Below, piece by piece: positions 37,211 to 45,198 of a stretch of 64,000 nucleotides of DNA. Where the stretch lies: NCBI GenBank assembly GCA_002356455.1, contig AP017968.1:3844001-3908000 (forward strand), in the 5' to 3' direction. The stretch is from Fusobacterium varium. Lineage in GTDB: Bacteria > Fusobacteriota > Fusobacteriia > Fusobacteriales > Fusobacteriaceae. The notes beneath the pieces were generated by a model. That model had not been told where the DNA came from and ran no database searches. It was given only the letters and a program-made list of their open reading frames with translations. The translations under genes were made by a program, and so were the position numbers. The number at the start of each line of letters is the position of its first letter. Position 1 is the stretch's first letter.

Positions 37211-39522
37211 CCTAATCCTCCCTCTCCATGTCCTCCTATTCTATATTCTTTTACATAAGGACAATTTTTCAGGTAATTAAGTATTCCTTCTCTAAGTGCT
37301 CCAGTTCCTTTTCCATGTATTACATAAACCTCATTATATGAATTCATAACAGCTCTATCCAGATATGTTTCAAGTTCATAAACAGCTTCATCTACCATTT
37401 TTCCTCTCAAATCAATTTCGCTTCTTACAGCTGTCTTCTTATGTGAAAATGAATTATATACTTTCTGTTTTTTTTCTTCTACTACTTTTATATCATCAAG
37501 TGATACTTCCAGTTTTAATATTCCTGCCTGTACTTGTACTGTTTCTTTAGAAAGATTTATTTTAAGTACATTTGCAAATTGATTAAGACTATTAACAAAT
37601 ACTCTTTCTCCTACTTTAAAATCTACTTTTCTTGCAACTTTTGGCTTTTCTGCAACCGTTTTACTTTTATCATCCTGAAGAGCAGATCTAAGCATATTCA
37701 AACTTTTTTGAACATTTTTAATATCTTCTTTTTTATTGTCTTCTTTTTGTATTTTTTCAACTAGAGCTGCTGCTTTAGACTGCATCTCTTTCATCATTTT
37801 ATCTGCTTTTTCATAAGCTTCTCTCAATATGTCATTTTTTTCTTTTTCCAAAACTCTAAGTTTTTCTTCAAAAACCTCTTTATCTCTCTGGGCAGCTTCT
37901 TTCAGAAATTCTACCTGTTTTTTCATAATATCAAGCTCATCAGCCTTATCCTTAATATTGCTTATCATTTTTTCTATTTTTTTATTATCATCACTTATAT
38001 AACTCTTTGCTTTGTTAATCACCTCTTCAGATACTCCAAGTCTTCTGGCAATAGTAAGTGCATTACTTTCTCCAGGAATTCCTATTAAAAGTCTGTATGT
38101 AGGAGAAAGAGTTTCAACATTGAATTCCATTGATGCTGTTTCTATTCCCTCTTCATTGTACCCATGAGCTTTTACTTCACTATAATGAGTAGTTATTATT
38201 GATTTACATTTTTTATCTTTCAGATAATCTATAACAGCCATAGCAAAAGCTGACCCTTCAGCAGGGTCTGTTCCTGATCCTAATTCATCCAGCAATACAA
38301 GAGAAGCTTTTGTCACATTTTCAAGTATCTCCTGAACATTTTTTAAATGAGCAGAGAATGAAGATAGTGACTGTTCTATACTCTGTTCATCACCTATATC
38401 AGCATAGACTCCTGTAAAAAATCCAATACTTGAATGTTCATGTGCTGGAATAGGTATTCCACTCAAAGCCATCAATGTCAGAAGTCCAGCCGTTTTCAAT
38501 GCAACTGTTTTTCCTCCTGTATTTGGTCCTGTAATAAGAAGAGTATTATAATCTTTTCCTATTTCAAAGGTAAGAGGAACAACTGATGAAACAGGGATAA
38601 ACGGATGTCTTGCATCTACTAAAGTTAAAATTTCTCTGTTATTTATATTAGGTACTACACATTTTTTTTCTATACCATACATAGCTCTGGCATTAAGTAT
38701 ATCCAAAGTAATAACAGCTTCTCCTACTCTATCTATATCATCTTTGCTGTTTCTTATATAATCAGTTATCCTAAGCAGTATCTTTCTTATTTCTTCTTTT
38801 TCTCTTATCTCTAATTCTCTATTCTTATTATTTAGAGCTACTATTGACAAAGGTTCAATAAACACTGTCTGTCCACTTGATGATCTATCATGTTCAATCC
38901 CTTTTATCTGCCCTTTAAAGTCTGCTTTTACAGGAACTACACTTCTTCCATCTCTTTCAGTAATTATTTTTTCCTGAAATACTTTAGCAAATTGAGGTTC
39001 ATTAAAAAGTTCATCAAATTTTCTTTTGATGTTCATTGCAAGAGTCTTTTTATGTATTCTGATGTCTCTCAAATCAAGAGAAGCATCATCTTTAATCTCT
39101 TTGTTATTATCAATAGCTTTATTAATAATATCTTCTACTCCTCTTAAAATAGGTACATCATTAAATTTATCTCTTAAATCTTTATATTTGTTCAGATCAT
39201 CCAGTCTGTTTTTAAAAACTCTGAAAAGTCTCAGATTATGATTTATATCCCATAAATCTTCTACATCCAGATATGTTCCTATCAGCTGTGATTTTTTTGT
39301 CATTTTACAAATATCTTTCATTCCAGCTGTTTCTAATCCGCCATCAAATTTCAAAAAATCTGTGAAATCTCTTAAGATATCAAGCTCTCTATTTAAAGAG
39401 CTGAAATCTTTGAAAGGTTCAAGCCCCAATATTTTATAATGGTTCTCTTCTATAGCACTATAATTTGAAATTTCTTCTCTTAGTTTATCAAATTCCAAAA
39501 CTGTATAACTATGTCTATTCAT
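37186..39522 (-). CDS. mutS2: Endonuclease MutS2
   Basis: 778 residues. The N-terminal lever/clamp part is followed by the ABC ATPase (Walker A GPNTGGKT, about 330; Walker B LVLLDELGSGTDP), a long coiled coil (about 510-620) and a C-terminal Smr nuclease domain with DLRGKMVDEAVYELE and VIHGKGTGALREGI. It lacks the mismatch-binding domain of MutS and acts against recombination intermediates or rescues collided ribosomes in other bacteria. The start is ATG 39522 behind AAGGTGG. First gene of the operon. Confidence 0.96.
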   Translation of the reverse strand: MNRHSYTVLEFDKLREEISNYSAIEENHYKILGLEPFKDFSSLNRELDILRDFTDFLKFDGGLETAGMKDICKMTKKSQLIGTYLDVEDLWDINHNLRLFRVFKNRLDDLNKYKDLRDKFNDVPILRGVEDIINKAIDNNKEIKDDASLDLRDIRIHKKTLAMNIKRKFDELFNEPQFAKVFQEKIITERDGRSVVPVKADFKGQIKGIEHDRSSSGQTVFIEPLSIVALNNKNRELEIREKEEIRKILLRITDYIRNSKDDIDRVGEAVITLDILNARAMYGIEKKCVVPNINNREILTLVDARHPFIPVSSVVPLTFEIGKDYNTLLITGPNTGGKTVALKTAGLLTLMALSGIPIPAHEHSSIGFFTGVYADIGDEQSIEQSLSSFSAHLKNVQEILENVTKASLVLLDELGSGTDPAEGSAFAMAVIDYLKDKKCKSIITTHYSEVKAHGYNEEGIETASMEFNVETLSPTYRLLIGIPGESNALTIARRLGVSEEVINKAKSYISDDNKKIEKMISNIKDKADELDIMKKQVEFLKEAAQRDKEVFEEKLRVLEKEKNDILREAYEKADKMMKEMQSKAAALVEKIQKEDNKKEDIKNVQKSLNMLRSALQDDKSKTVAEKPKVARKVDFKVGERVFVNSLNQFANVLKINLSKETVQVQAGILKLEVSLDDIKVVEEKKQKVYNSFSHKKTAVRSEIDLRGKMVDEAVYELETYLDRAVMNSYNEVYVIHGKGTGALREGILNYLKNCPYVKEYRIGGHGEGGLGCTVVTLK

Positions 39523-39612
39523 TTCTACCACCTTGTTATATATTTACGTTCATTTTATTATATCACAAATCTCTATTTTTCTTAAAGAAAGTTAAAGAAA
39601 TTTAAAAAAAAC

Positions 39613-39641
39613 TTGATATTTTCTTTATTTAATGATACAAT
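39613..39641 (+). promoter_or_regulatory. rpmB promoter
   Basis: TTGATA (39613-39618), 17 bp, TACAAT (39636-39641). The start of transcription falls at or inside the hairpin at 39645-39668. Confidence 0.8.
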
Positions 39642-39644
39642 TAT

Positions 39645-39668
39645 TTGCAATTGTGTGTTCAATTGCAA
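39645..39668 (+). promoter_or_regulatory. Leader hairpin before rpmB
   Basis: TTGCAATTG and CAATTGCAA are separated by six bases, a perfect 9-bp stem that ends about 6 bp before the GAGG ribosome site of rpmB. It may be an operator in DNA or a translational control hairpin in RNA. Confidence 0.55.
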
Positions 39669-39688
39669 TCAGGAAAGAGGTGACAAAG

Positions 39689-39946
39689 ATGCAAAGATGT
39701 GAAATCACAGGAACTGGAATTATCAGTGGTAACCAAATTTCTCACTCTCATAGACTTACTAGAAGAGTATGGAAACCAAATTTACAAGTTACTACTATCG
39801 TTGTAAACGGATCTCCAGTTAAAGTTAAAGTTTGTTCAAGAACTTTAAAAACTTTAAGAGGTGCCAGCGAAGTTGAAGTAATGAATATTTTAAAAGCTAA
39901 TGCTTCTACTTTAAGTGCTAGACTTGCTAAATTCTTAAGCAAATAG
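39689..39946 (+). CDS. rpmB: 50S ribosomal protein L28
   Basis: 85 residues, [20 protein letters not shown] followed by [12 protein letters not shown] start it at ATG 39689 behind AAAGAGGTG; an in-frame ATG at 39632 lies inside the promoter and is not real. The full zinc-cysteine pairs of C+ L28 are absent. Monocistronic, divergent from mutS2, with a terminator right after it. Confidence 0.96.
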   Translation: MQRCEITGTGIISGNQISHSHRLTRRVWKPNLQVTTIVVNGSPVKVKVCSRTLKTLRGASEVEVMNILKANASTLSARLAKFLSK

Positions 39947-39966
39947 TCTTAACAATGGGATACCTT

Positions 39967-40008
39967 TAATAAAAAAAGACAGCTTAAAAAAAGCATGTCT
40001 TTTTTTTA
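39967..40008 (+). terminator. Terminator after rpmB
   Basis: AAGACAGCTT and AAGCATGTCTT form a stem followed by eight T, 20 bp after the stop. Confidence 0.85.
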
Positions 40009-40102
40009 TATCTTTTATTTTAATCCTGCCAAACCACAGCAATGGAAAACAGGAAATTATTTTTCTTTTAGTATATACTTTAAACATGAGAGGAGATGTA
40101 CC

Positions 40103-40963
40103 ATGGATTGGATATTTTATCTGCAAAATGCTATTGATTATATAGAAGACAATATTCTTGAAACTATTGATTACAATGATGTAGCTGAACATATTGGTTT
40201 TTCTAATTTTCATTTTCACAGAACTTTTGCACTTCTTACAGGAATAACAGCAAATGAATATATCAAAAGGAGAAGATTATCTATGGCTGGAGAAGAACTT
40301 TCTATGTCTAATGCTAAAATTATTGATATCGCATTTAAATATGGGTATGAAACTCCAGAAAGTTTTTCAAAAGCATTCAGCCGTTTTCATGGTTTCAATC
40401 CAAGTGAAGCTAAAAAATCTGGAACATCTCTAAAGAAATTCTCTCGTTTTTCTATTAAAGTAAAAATTGAAGGAGGAAAAATTATGGATTATAAGATTGA
40501 AGAAAAAGGTATAATGAGATTTTTAACTGCATCTAAAAGCTTTTTAAACGAGATAATAAATGAAAAAGAAAATAGGGATATTTCTAATTTTTGGACTGAA
40601 TGTTTTGACAATGGAACTATAAATACTCTTAAAAAAAATTCAATTGACAAAGGTATATATGGAGTATGCCTTCCTATGTCCAAAGAATGTGACAGCTTCA
40701 AATATGGTATTGGAGTAATCAGCAACAATATTAACAGTACCACTGAAGGATTTGAAATCTGGACAGTTAACCCTTCCATGTGGGCTGTTTTTAAGTGTAT
40801 AGGCAACAATGGACAATGTATATCTGAGATGTGGGAGAGAATATTCAGTGAGTTTTTACCTGCTTCTCCTTATAAAATGACTGAACAGGCTGACTTAGAA
40901 TATTATTATGAAAATGATGAAAATATATTTTGTGAACTGTGGATCCCTGTTGAGAAAAAATAA
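40103..40963 (+). CDS. AraC-family regulator with GyrI-like effector domain
   Basis: 286 residues. The N-terminal half has two helix-turn-helix motifs of the AraC/XylS type (YNDVAEHIGFSNFHFHRTFA and DIAFKYGYETPESFSKAFSRFHGFNPSEAKK). The C-terminal half (from about 125) is a GyrI-like small-molecule-binding domain with the conserved ends WTVNPSMWAVFKC and EYYYENDENIFCELWIPV. Such Rob/SoxS-type proteins sense amphipathic drugs. I start it at ATG 40103 behind AGGAGAT; upstream in-frame codons overlap the rpmB terminator. Confidence 0.92.
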   Translation: MDWIFYLQNAIDYIEDNILETIDYNDVAEHIGFSNFHFHRTFALLTGITANEYIKRRRLSMAGEELSMSNAKIIDIAFKYGYETPESFSKAFSRFHGFNPSEAKKSGTSLKKFSRFSIKVKIEGGKIMDYKIEEKGIMRFLTASKSFLNEIINEKENRDISNFWTECFDNGTINTLKKNSIDKGIYGVCLPMSKECDSFKYGIGVISNNINSTTEGFEIWTVNPSMWAVFKCIGNNGQCISEMWERIFSEFLPASPYKMTEQADLEYYYENDENIFCELWIPVEKK

Positions 40964-40976
40964 ATATATAGCATAA

Positions 40977-41022
40977 AAAATGAGAATAACTAAGTTTTAA
41001 TAACTTTAGTATTCTCATTTTC
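40977..41022. terminator. Two-way terminator between the AraC gene and barrel gene 1
   Basis: AAAATGAGAAT-ACTAAGTT and AACTTTAGT-ATTCTCATTTT form a long stem with T-rich tracts on both sides, serving the two converging genes. Confidence 0.9.
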
Positions 41023-41029
41023 TTTTAAT

Positions 41030-41689
41030 TTAGAAATTGAATTTGTACCCAATTGATAGTGTTACTCTTGAATAGTCTAAATCATCTTTAATTCTTTCAT
41101 TATAATTATTCATTTCTACTTTAGCTTTATTTATTTTATACATTAAATCTATTACAAAATTATTATACTCAGCTCCTGCACCAATTCCATAATATAATCC
41201 ATTTTCTACTTTTGTAAGAAGCTCTCTTGAATAACCAGGTTCACTAGCTTTTGAAGATGCAGTTTTAATAACTTTAAAGTTCCCCCTTTCATCATTAAAT
41301 GAATATCCTAAATCTGCTTTTAAATATGGTTTAATATTTCCTTTCACAGGAATGTTATACTTAGCTGTTATATATATAGGAACTGATTTATAACCAGACA
41401 TTTCATATTTTTCACTAAAGTTATTAGAACTTGTTTTAGGGTCACCATGATCTTGATAAGATAATCCAAATCCTAGTTCTAAATTAGAATATACCTCTCT
41501 CATTACTTCCACTGTCAGTTCATAACCAAAATCATCTCCCTTTTCTTTATTTAATTTTAAGGTATTATATTTTGTCTCATCAAATCTTTGAAGTATATCT
41601 GCTCCTGCTTTTAAATATACATTTGTTCCTTCTGCTGCCAAGCTTACACATGATAATGCTGCTAATCCTAATAATACTTTTTTCATCAT
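41030..41689 (-). CDS. Outer-membrane beta-barrel protein 1 (phase-variable candidate)
   Basis: 219 residues. The signal peptide MMKKVLLGLAALSCVSLAAEG is followed by amphipathic strands alternating aromatic and polar residues (VYLKAGADILQRF, YGIGAGAEYNNFVIDLMYKI), ending SRVTLSIGYKFNF with the terminal Phe recognised by the BAM machinery. The size fits an eight-stranded barrel of the OmpA/opacity type. It is paralogous to 46684-47379. I start it at ATG 41689 because the same ribosome site AAAGGAGAG precedes both. No fixed strong promoter was found; the best one lies in the invertible segment at 41792-41951 and points away. Confidence 0.88.
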   Translation of the reverse strand: MMKKVLLGLAALSCVSLAAEGTNVYLKAGADILQRFDETKYNTLKLNKEKGDDFGYELTVEVMREVYSNLELGFGLSYQDHGDPKTSSNNFSEKYEMSGYKSVPIYITAKYNIPVKGNIKPYLKADLGYSFNDERGNFKVIKTASSKASEPGYSRELLTKVENGLYYGIGAGAEYNNFVIDLMYKINKAKVEMNNYNERIKDDLDYSRVTLSIGYKFNF

Positions 41690-41765
41690 AAATATCTCTC
41701 CTTTATATTTTTTATAGAATATAGAATATCCATTATAACGTTCTCTTTTCCTACGCAAATAAAAA

Positions 41766-41977
41766 GTTCTTCTTTAGGTATAAAAGCGAACTTTTAATTA
41801 AATATATTTCATATAAAAATTCTGTTTTTAAGTTTTTTTTAAAAAAATTTTTAAAATAAAATTTAAATTTCATTTGCTTAACTATGTATTTTGTGTTATA
41901 AAATTAATATAGAAATATAGATTGTTTTGCTCTGTTTGTTTATAAATTTATGTTCGCTTTTATACCTAAAAGGGAAC
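41766..41977. promoter_or_regulatory. Putative invertible promoter upstream of barrel gene 1
   Basis: Two 26-bp sites at 41766-41791 and 41952-41977 lie in inverted orientation. Their inner 19 bp are exact reverse complements (left TTTAGGTATAAAAGCGAAC). Each site is itself a dyad of form GTTC-N18-GAAC. Between them are 160 bp holding a plus-strand promoter, TTGCTT (41874-41879), 17 bp, TATAAA (41897-41902). As assembled it points towards the terminator at 42011-42045, away from the barrel gene; inversion would aim it at the gene. The same design occurs at 47462-47673. Inversion itself is inferred. Confidence 0.75.
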
Positions 41978-42010
41978 TCTTGATATTTTTTAATTTTTGC
42001 GAATAAATTA

Positions 42011-42045
42011 AAAAGACCAGTTGACAATTTATCAACTGATCTTTT
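42011..42045. terminator. Terminator after brnQ, facing the invertible promoter
   Basis: AAAAGACCAGTTGA (42011-42024) pairs with TCAACTGATCTTTT (42032-42045). It ends brnQ on the minus strand and, on the plus strand, would stop transcripts from the OFF-oriented promoter. Confidence 0.85.
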
Positions 42046-42054
42046 CATATTTTG

Positions 42055-43350
42055 CTATTCTTCTACATCTAAAACCTTTGTTTTTACTATAAATAACCCT
42101 ATTATCATCCCTACTATTGATGGTACAAGCCATGCAAATCCATACTCAGATAAAGGCATCTTGCTTAAAATTATTTTAAATACAGGAATATCCAACCCAC
42201 CATTTACTAAAGTTTCCATTAGGCTAAAAAGAGATGCCATTAAAACTCCACCCTTAAAAGGTCCATCATTTGGAAGGAATTTTTTTATCAAACCTAAAAA
42301 AGTTATTACTATACATATTGGATAAATTACAGCAAACATAAAGGAAGCATACCCAACAATTCTATTGACTCCAAGAATTCCCAGTGCCCCTCCAACTATA
42401 CATACAACTATAAGCCACACTGAATATTTTATTTTCCCTTTTGTAAATTCTTCAACAAATTCTCCTGCTATAGTAGCTATTCCTATTCCTGTAGTCAGAC
42501 AAGCGAGTATGACAATAATTGCCAGAACTCCTGACCCTGCCTTCCCAAGAAGCTGTTCTACAAGAACTATCAGCATTGTTGCCATGGACATATCTGAAGT
42601 TACAAATTCATGTCCCGTTGCTCCTAAGTATAGCAATCCTATGTAGATAACTGTTAATCCTATAATAGCAACCAAAGCTGTAATATATATTCCCATATTT
42701 ATTTGTTCTTTTTTTATTTCCCCATCTCTTAGGGCATTAAAAAATAAAGCTGCACACATCAAGCCCAAAGTCAAATCCCCTGTGTTATACCCAGTTATAA
42801 GAGCATCCACAAAAGGTTTTTTTATTTCTGTTGGAATTGGTGTTCCTATTGGTTTAATAACTGCTGCTGCAACTATTATCAGCAACGCAATTAAAAGTGC
42901 TGGTGTCAGATATTTTCCAATTTTATCTACTACCGAATTGGCATCTTTAGCTATAAAGAATACAATTATAAAAAATATAAATATTGTTACTGGCATTGGT
43001 ACTTTGTCAGTTAATGCTCTAATTCCCATTTCATGCGTTGTTGCTGCTAATTTTGGCATAGTTGAAGTCATTGCAAGCATCAAAACCATTATCAGATAAA
43101 AAAAATTATAAAACCAAGGTGCAACAGGATTTAAAACATTTTTTACATTACCTCCAGAGTTATTCACTGCAATTACTGCAATTACTGGAAGTAATATCCC
43201 AGAACAGAATAATCCAAATGAACCTGACATCCATGCTGTTCCACTTACAAATCCTATTCCAGGTGGAAATATTAAATTTCCTGCTCCAAAAAAAGTTGAA
43301 AAAAGAGCAAACCCAACTACTATTCCTTTCTTAATTACCTTACTGTCCAT
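42055..43350 (-). CDS. brnQ: Branched-chain amino acid:cation symporter BrnQ
   Basis: 431 residues, about twelve membrane helices; imports Leu, Ile and Val with Na+ or H+. The conserved FALFSTFFGAGNLIFPPGIG near the N-terminus (in part) and later CLTTGIGIATIAGEFVEE are typical of the LIVCS family. It follows the amidohydrolase gene by 29 bp and is probably transcribed with it from the sigma-54-type promoter at 45028-45042, so uptake and breakdown may be linked. Confidence 0.93.
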   Translation of the reverse strand: MDSKVIKKGIVVGFALFSTFFGAGNLIFPPGIGFVSGTAWMSGSFGLFCSGILLPVIAVIAVNNSGGNVKNVLNPVAPWFYNFFYLIMVLMLAMTSTMPKLAATTHEMGIRALTDKVPMPVTIFIFFIIVFFIAKDANSVVDKIGKYLTPALLIALLIIVAAAVIKPIGTPIPTEIKKPFVDALITGYNTGDLTLGLMCAALFFNALRDGEIKKEQINMGIYITALVAIIGLTVIYIGLLYLGATGHEFVTSDMSMATMLIVLVEQLLGKAGSGVLAIIVILACLTTGIGIATIAGEFVEEFTKGKIKYSVWLIVVCIVGGALGILGVNRIVGYASFMFAVIYPICIVITFLGLIKKFLPNDGPFKGGVLMASLFSLMETLVNGGLDIPVFKIILSKMPLSEYGFAWLVPSIVGMIIGLFIVKTKVLDVEE

Positions 43351-43379
43351 AAATTTTTCCTCTCCTCTTTTTATTTATT

Positions 43380-44990
43380 TTAATCTTTCTGATATACTAT
43401 TCTTCCATTAACCATTGTAAAACTTACTTTTACATCCTTTATCTCATCTTCTGGAATATCATAAATATTTTTTTCAAGTCCTACCATATCTGCATATTTT
43501 CCAATTTCCAATGTTCCTTTTGTTTTTTCTTCAAATGACTGATAAGCAGCATTTATTGTAAATAGTCTCACAGCTTCATCCACAGTCAACTTTTGTGATG
43601 GCATCCATCCACCTTCTGGAAATCCTTTTATATTCTTACCTGTTACTGCAAAATAAATATTTTCCAAAATGTTAAAACTTACTACTGGTGCATCTGATCC
43701 TCCTGAAATATGCAATCCCCTATCTAACATTGTCTTCCATGCATATGATGAAAATGTTCTTTCTTTTCCTAGTCTTTCCTCTGCTATCTCCATATCAGTA
43801 TCTATAAAAACTGGCTGTATATAAGCTGTTATATTTCCTTTAACCATTTTATCAATGATTCTCTTGTTTGTTATCTGTGCATGAACTATTCCATCTCTCA
43901 TAGGGTTTGAAAGATTATCCCTGTTTACTTCATTCAAAATATCAGCTGCTATTTCTACAGCTCCATCACCTATTCCATGTACTGCTATCTGCATATTATT
44001 TTCTTTAGCTTTTTTGAAGAACTTTCTCAATTGGTTTTCATCTAAAATCTGTATTCCACAAGTTTCAGGGTCATCTGTATAAGGTTCATTCATATAAGCA
44101 GTACGAGCCCCCAGTGAACCATCTGAAATGACTTTTAAAGGACCTATTTTAAAATATTCTCCCCCTTGTCCTGTCCTATAACCTTTTGCTATAAATTCTT
44201 CAAAATTTTCATAAATAAAAAACATACATTGTTCATAGGTTCTAACTTTTAATTTTCCTTCTTTTTCAAGTTCGATATAAGCTATTATTACTTTTTCCCA
44301 ATCTTCTTCTGGAACTGCTGAAAAATAATCAGCACTATGTACCTGAGTTATCCCCTCTTTAAGAAAGTCTTCTTGTGCTGAAAGTATCATTCCCTTAATA
44401 TACTCAATAGTTGGCTTTGCCAAAGTTTTTCTATATATTGTAATTGAAGATTCTCTTAAAATTCCCTTTTCAATATCTATATATTCCATAGCTTCTTCTG
44501 CAACTTTATTTTCTAATATCAATTCCATAGCTTTAGAATTTACTATAGCTACATGAGCACACACCCTCAATAAAATTATAGGATATTCAGTAGATATTTT
44601 ATCCAAATCTTCTTTATAAATAAAATCTTTTCCATCTTTAAATTCTGATTGATTCCATCCCCACCCTATTAGCCATTCCTGACATAATCCATTTTTTTTA
44701 TAATGCTCTCTGCTTCTTTTGATAATTTCATCAACTGAATCTGAGCCATTAAGCCTTATGAATTTTTTTGTTTCTGCATAATCTAAAGCATGAAGATGTG
44801 TATCCACAAACCCAGGCAGAATCAATTTACCTTTCATATCAACCTTTTGTTTGGCATTTACTTTTTGAATATCTTTATCTTTTCCAAGAAAAGATATTTT
44901 TCCATCTTTTATTCCCACTGCTTCATAAATAGAATTATTCTTATCCATTGAGTGAAATTCTCCATTATACAATAACATGTCTACAATCAT
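43380..44990 (-). CDS. YtcJ-like metal-dependent amidohydrolase
   Basis: 536 residues of the amidohydrolase_3 branch. The first metal site is VDTHLHALDY (HxH), further ligands are in AVHGIGDGAVE and VHAQITNKRI, and the last Asp is in ISGGSDAPV. There is no signal peptide, so it acts in the cytoplasm, probably on an N-acyl or amide compound. A perfectly spaced -24/-12 element lies 38 bp upstream and a divergent activator gene beyond it. Pairing with brnQ suggests hydrolysis of amino acid derivatives, which is inference. Confidence 0.85.
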   Translation of the reverse strand: MIVDMLLYNGEFHSMDKNNSIYEAVGIKDGKISFLGKDKDIQKVNAKQKVDMKGKLILPGFVDTHLHALDYAETKKFIRLNGSDSVDEIIKRSREHYKKNGLCQEWLIGWGWNQSEFKDGKDFIYKEDLDKISTEYPIILLRVCAHVAIVNSKAMELILENKVAEEAMEYIDIEKGILRESSITIYRKTLAKPTIEYIKGMILSAQEDFLKEGITQVHSADYFSAVPEEDWEKVIIAYIELEKEGKLKVRTYEQCMFFIYENFEEFIAKGYRTGQGGEYFKIGPLKVISDGSLGARTAYMNEPYTDDPETCGIQILDENQLRKFFKKAKENNMQIAVHGIGDGAVEIAADILNEVNRDNLSNPMRDGIVHAQITNKRIIDKMVKGNITAYIQPVFIDTDMEIAEERLGKERTFSSYAWKTMLDRGLHISGGSDAPVVSFNILENIYFAVTGKNIKGFPEGGWMPSQKLTVDEAVRLFTINAAYQSFEEKTKGTLEIGKYADMVGLEKNIYDIPEDEIKDVKVSFTMVNGRIVYQKD

Positions 44991-45027
44991 TTTATACCCT
45001 CCTTAAATTTCAATGCTTTAATTAAAA

Positions 45028-45042
45028 GCAATTTTTATGCCA
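45028..45042 (-). promoter_or_regulatory. Sigma-54 (-24/-12) promoter of the amidohydrolase-brnQ unit
   Basis: On the minus strand TGGCATAAAAATTGC has GG and GC separated by exactly 10 bp, matching TGGCAC-N5-TTGC in all but one of the consensus bases. The start would lie near 45016, 26 bp before the gene, with AAGGAGGG as ribosome site. A divergent sigma-54 activator gene supports it. Confidence 0.8.
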
Positions 45043-45116
45043 ATAATTTTATTTGCCTAATTTTATCTAAAATATATAATTTTTATCTTTTTATCTCTTT
45101 TTATTCATTCAACAAA

Positions 45117-45156
45117 TTGTAAAATTTTTTACTATTTTATAAAAAATATTTTACAA
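45117..45156. promoter_or_regulatory. Candidate upstream activator site
   Basis: TTGTAAAAT (45117-45125) and ATTTTACAA (45148-45156) are perfect inverted 9-mers, about 75-115 bp upstream of the -24/-12 element and just before the activator gene. The place is right for binding by the Fis-type domain of the activator, and for autoregulation. AT-richness weakens the case. Confidence 0.5.
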
Positions 45157-45198
45157 AACTATTTTAAATATGTTAAAGTAGCTCAAGGGGGGAATAAA

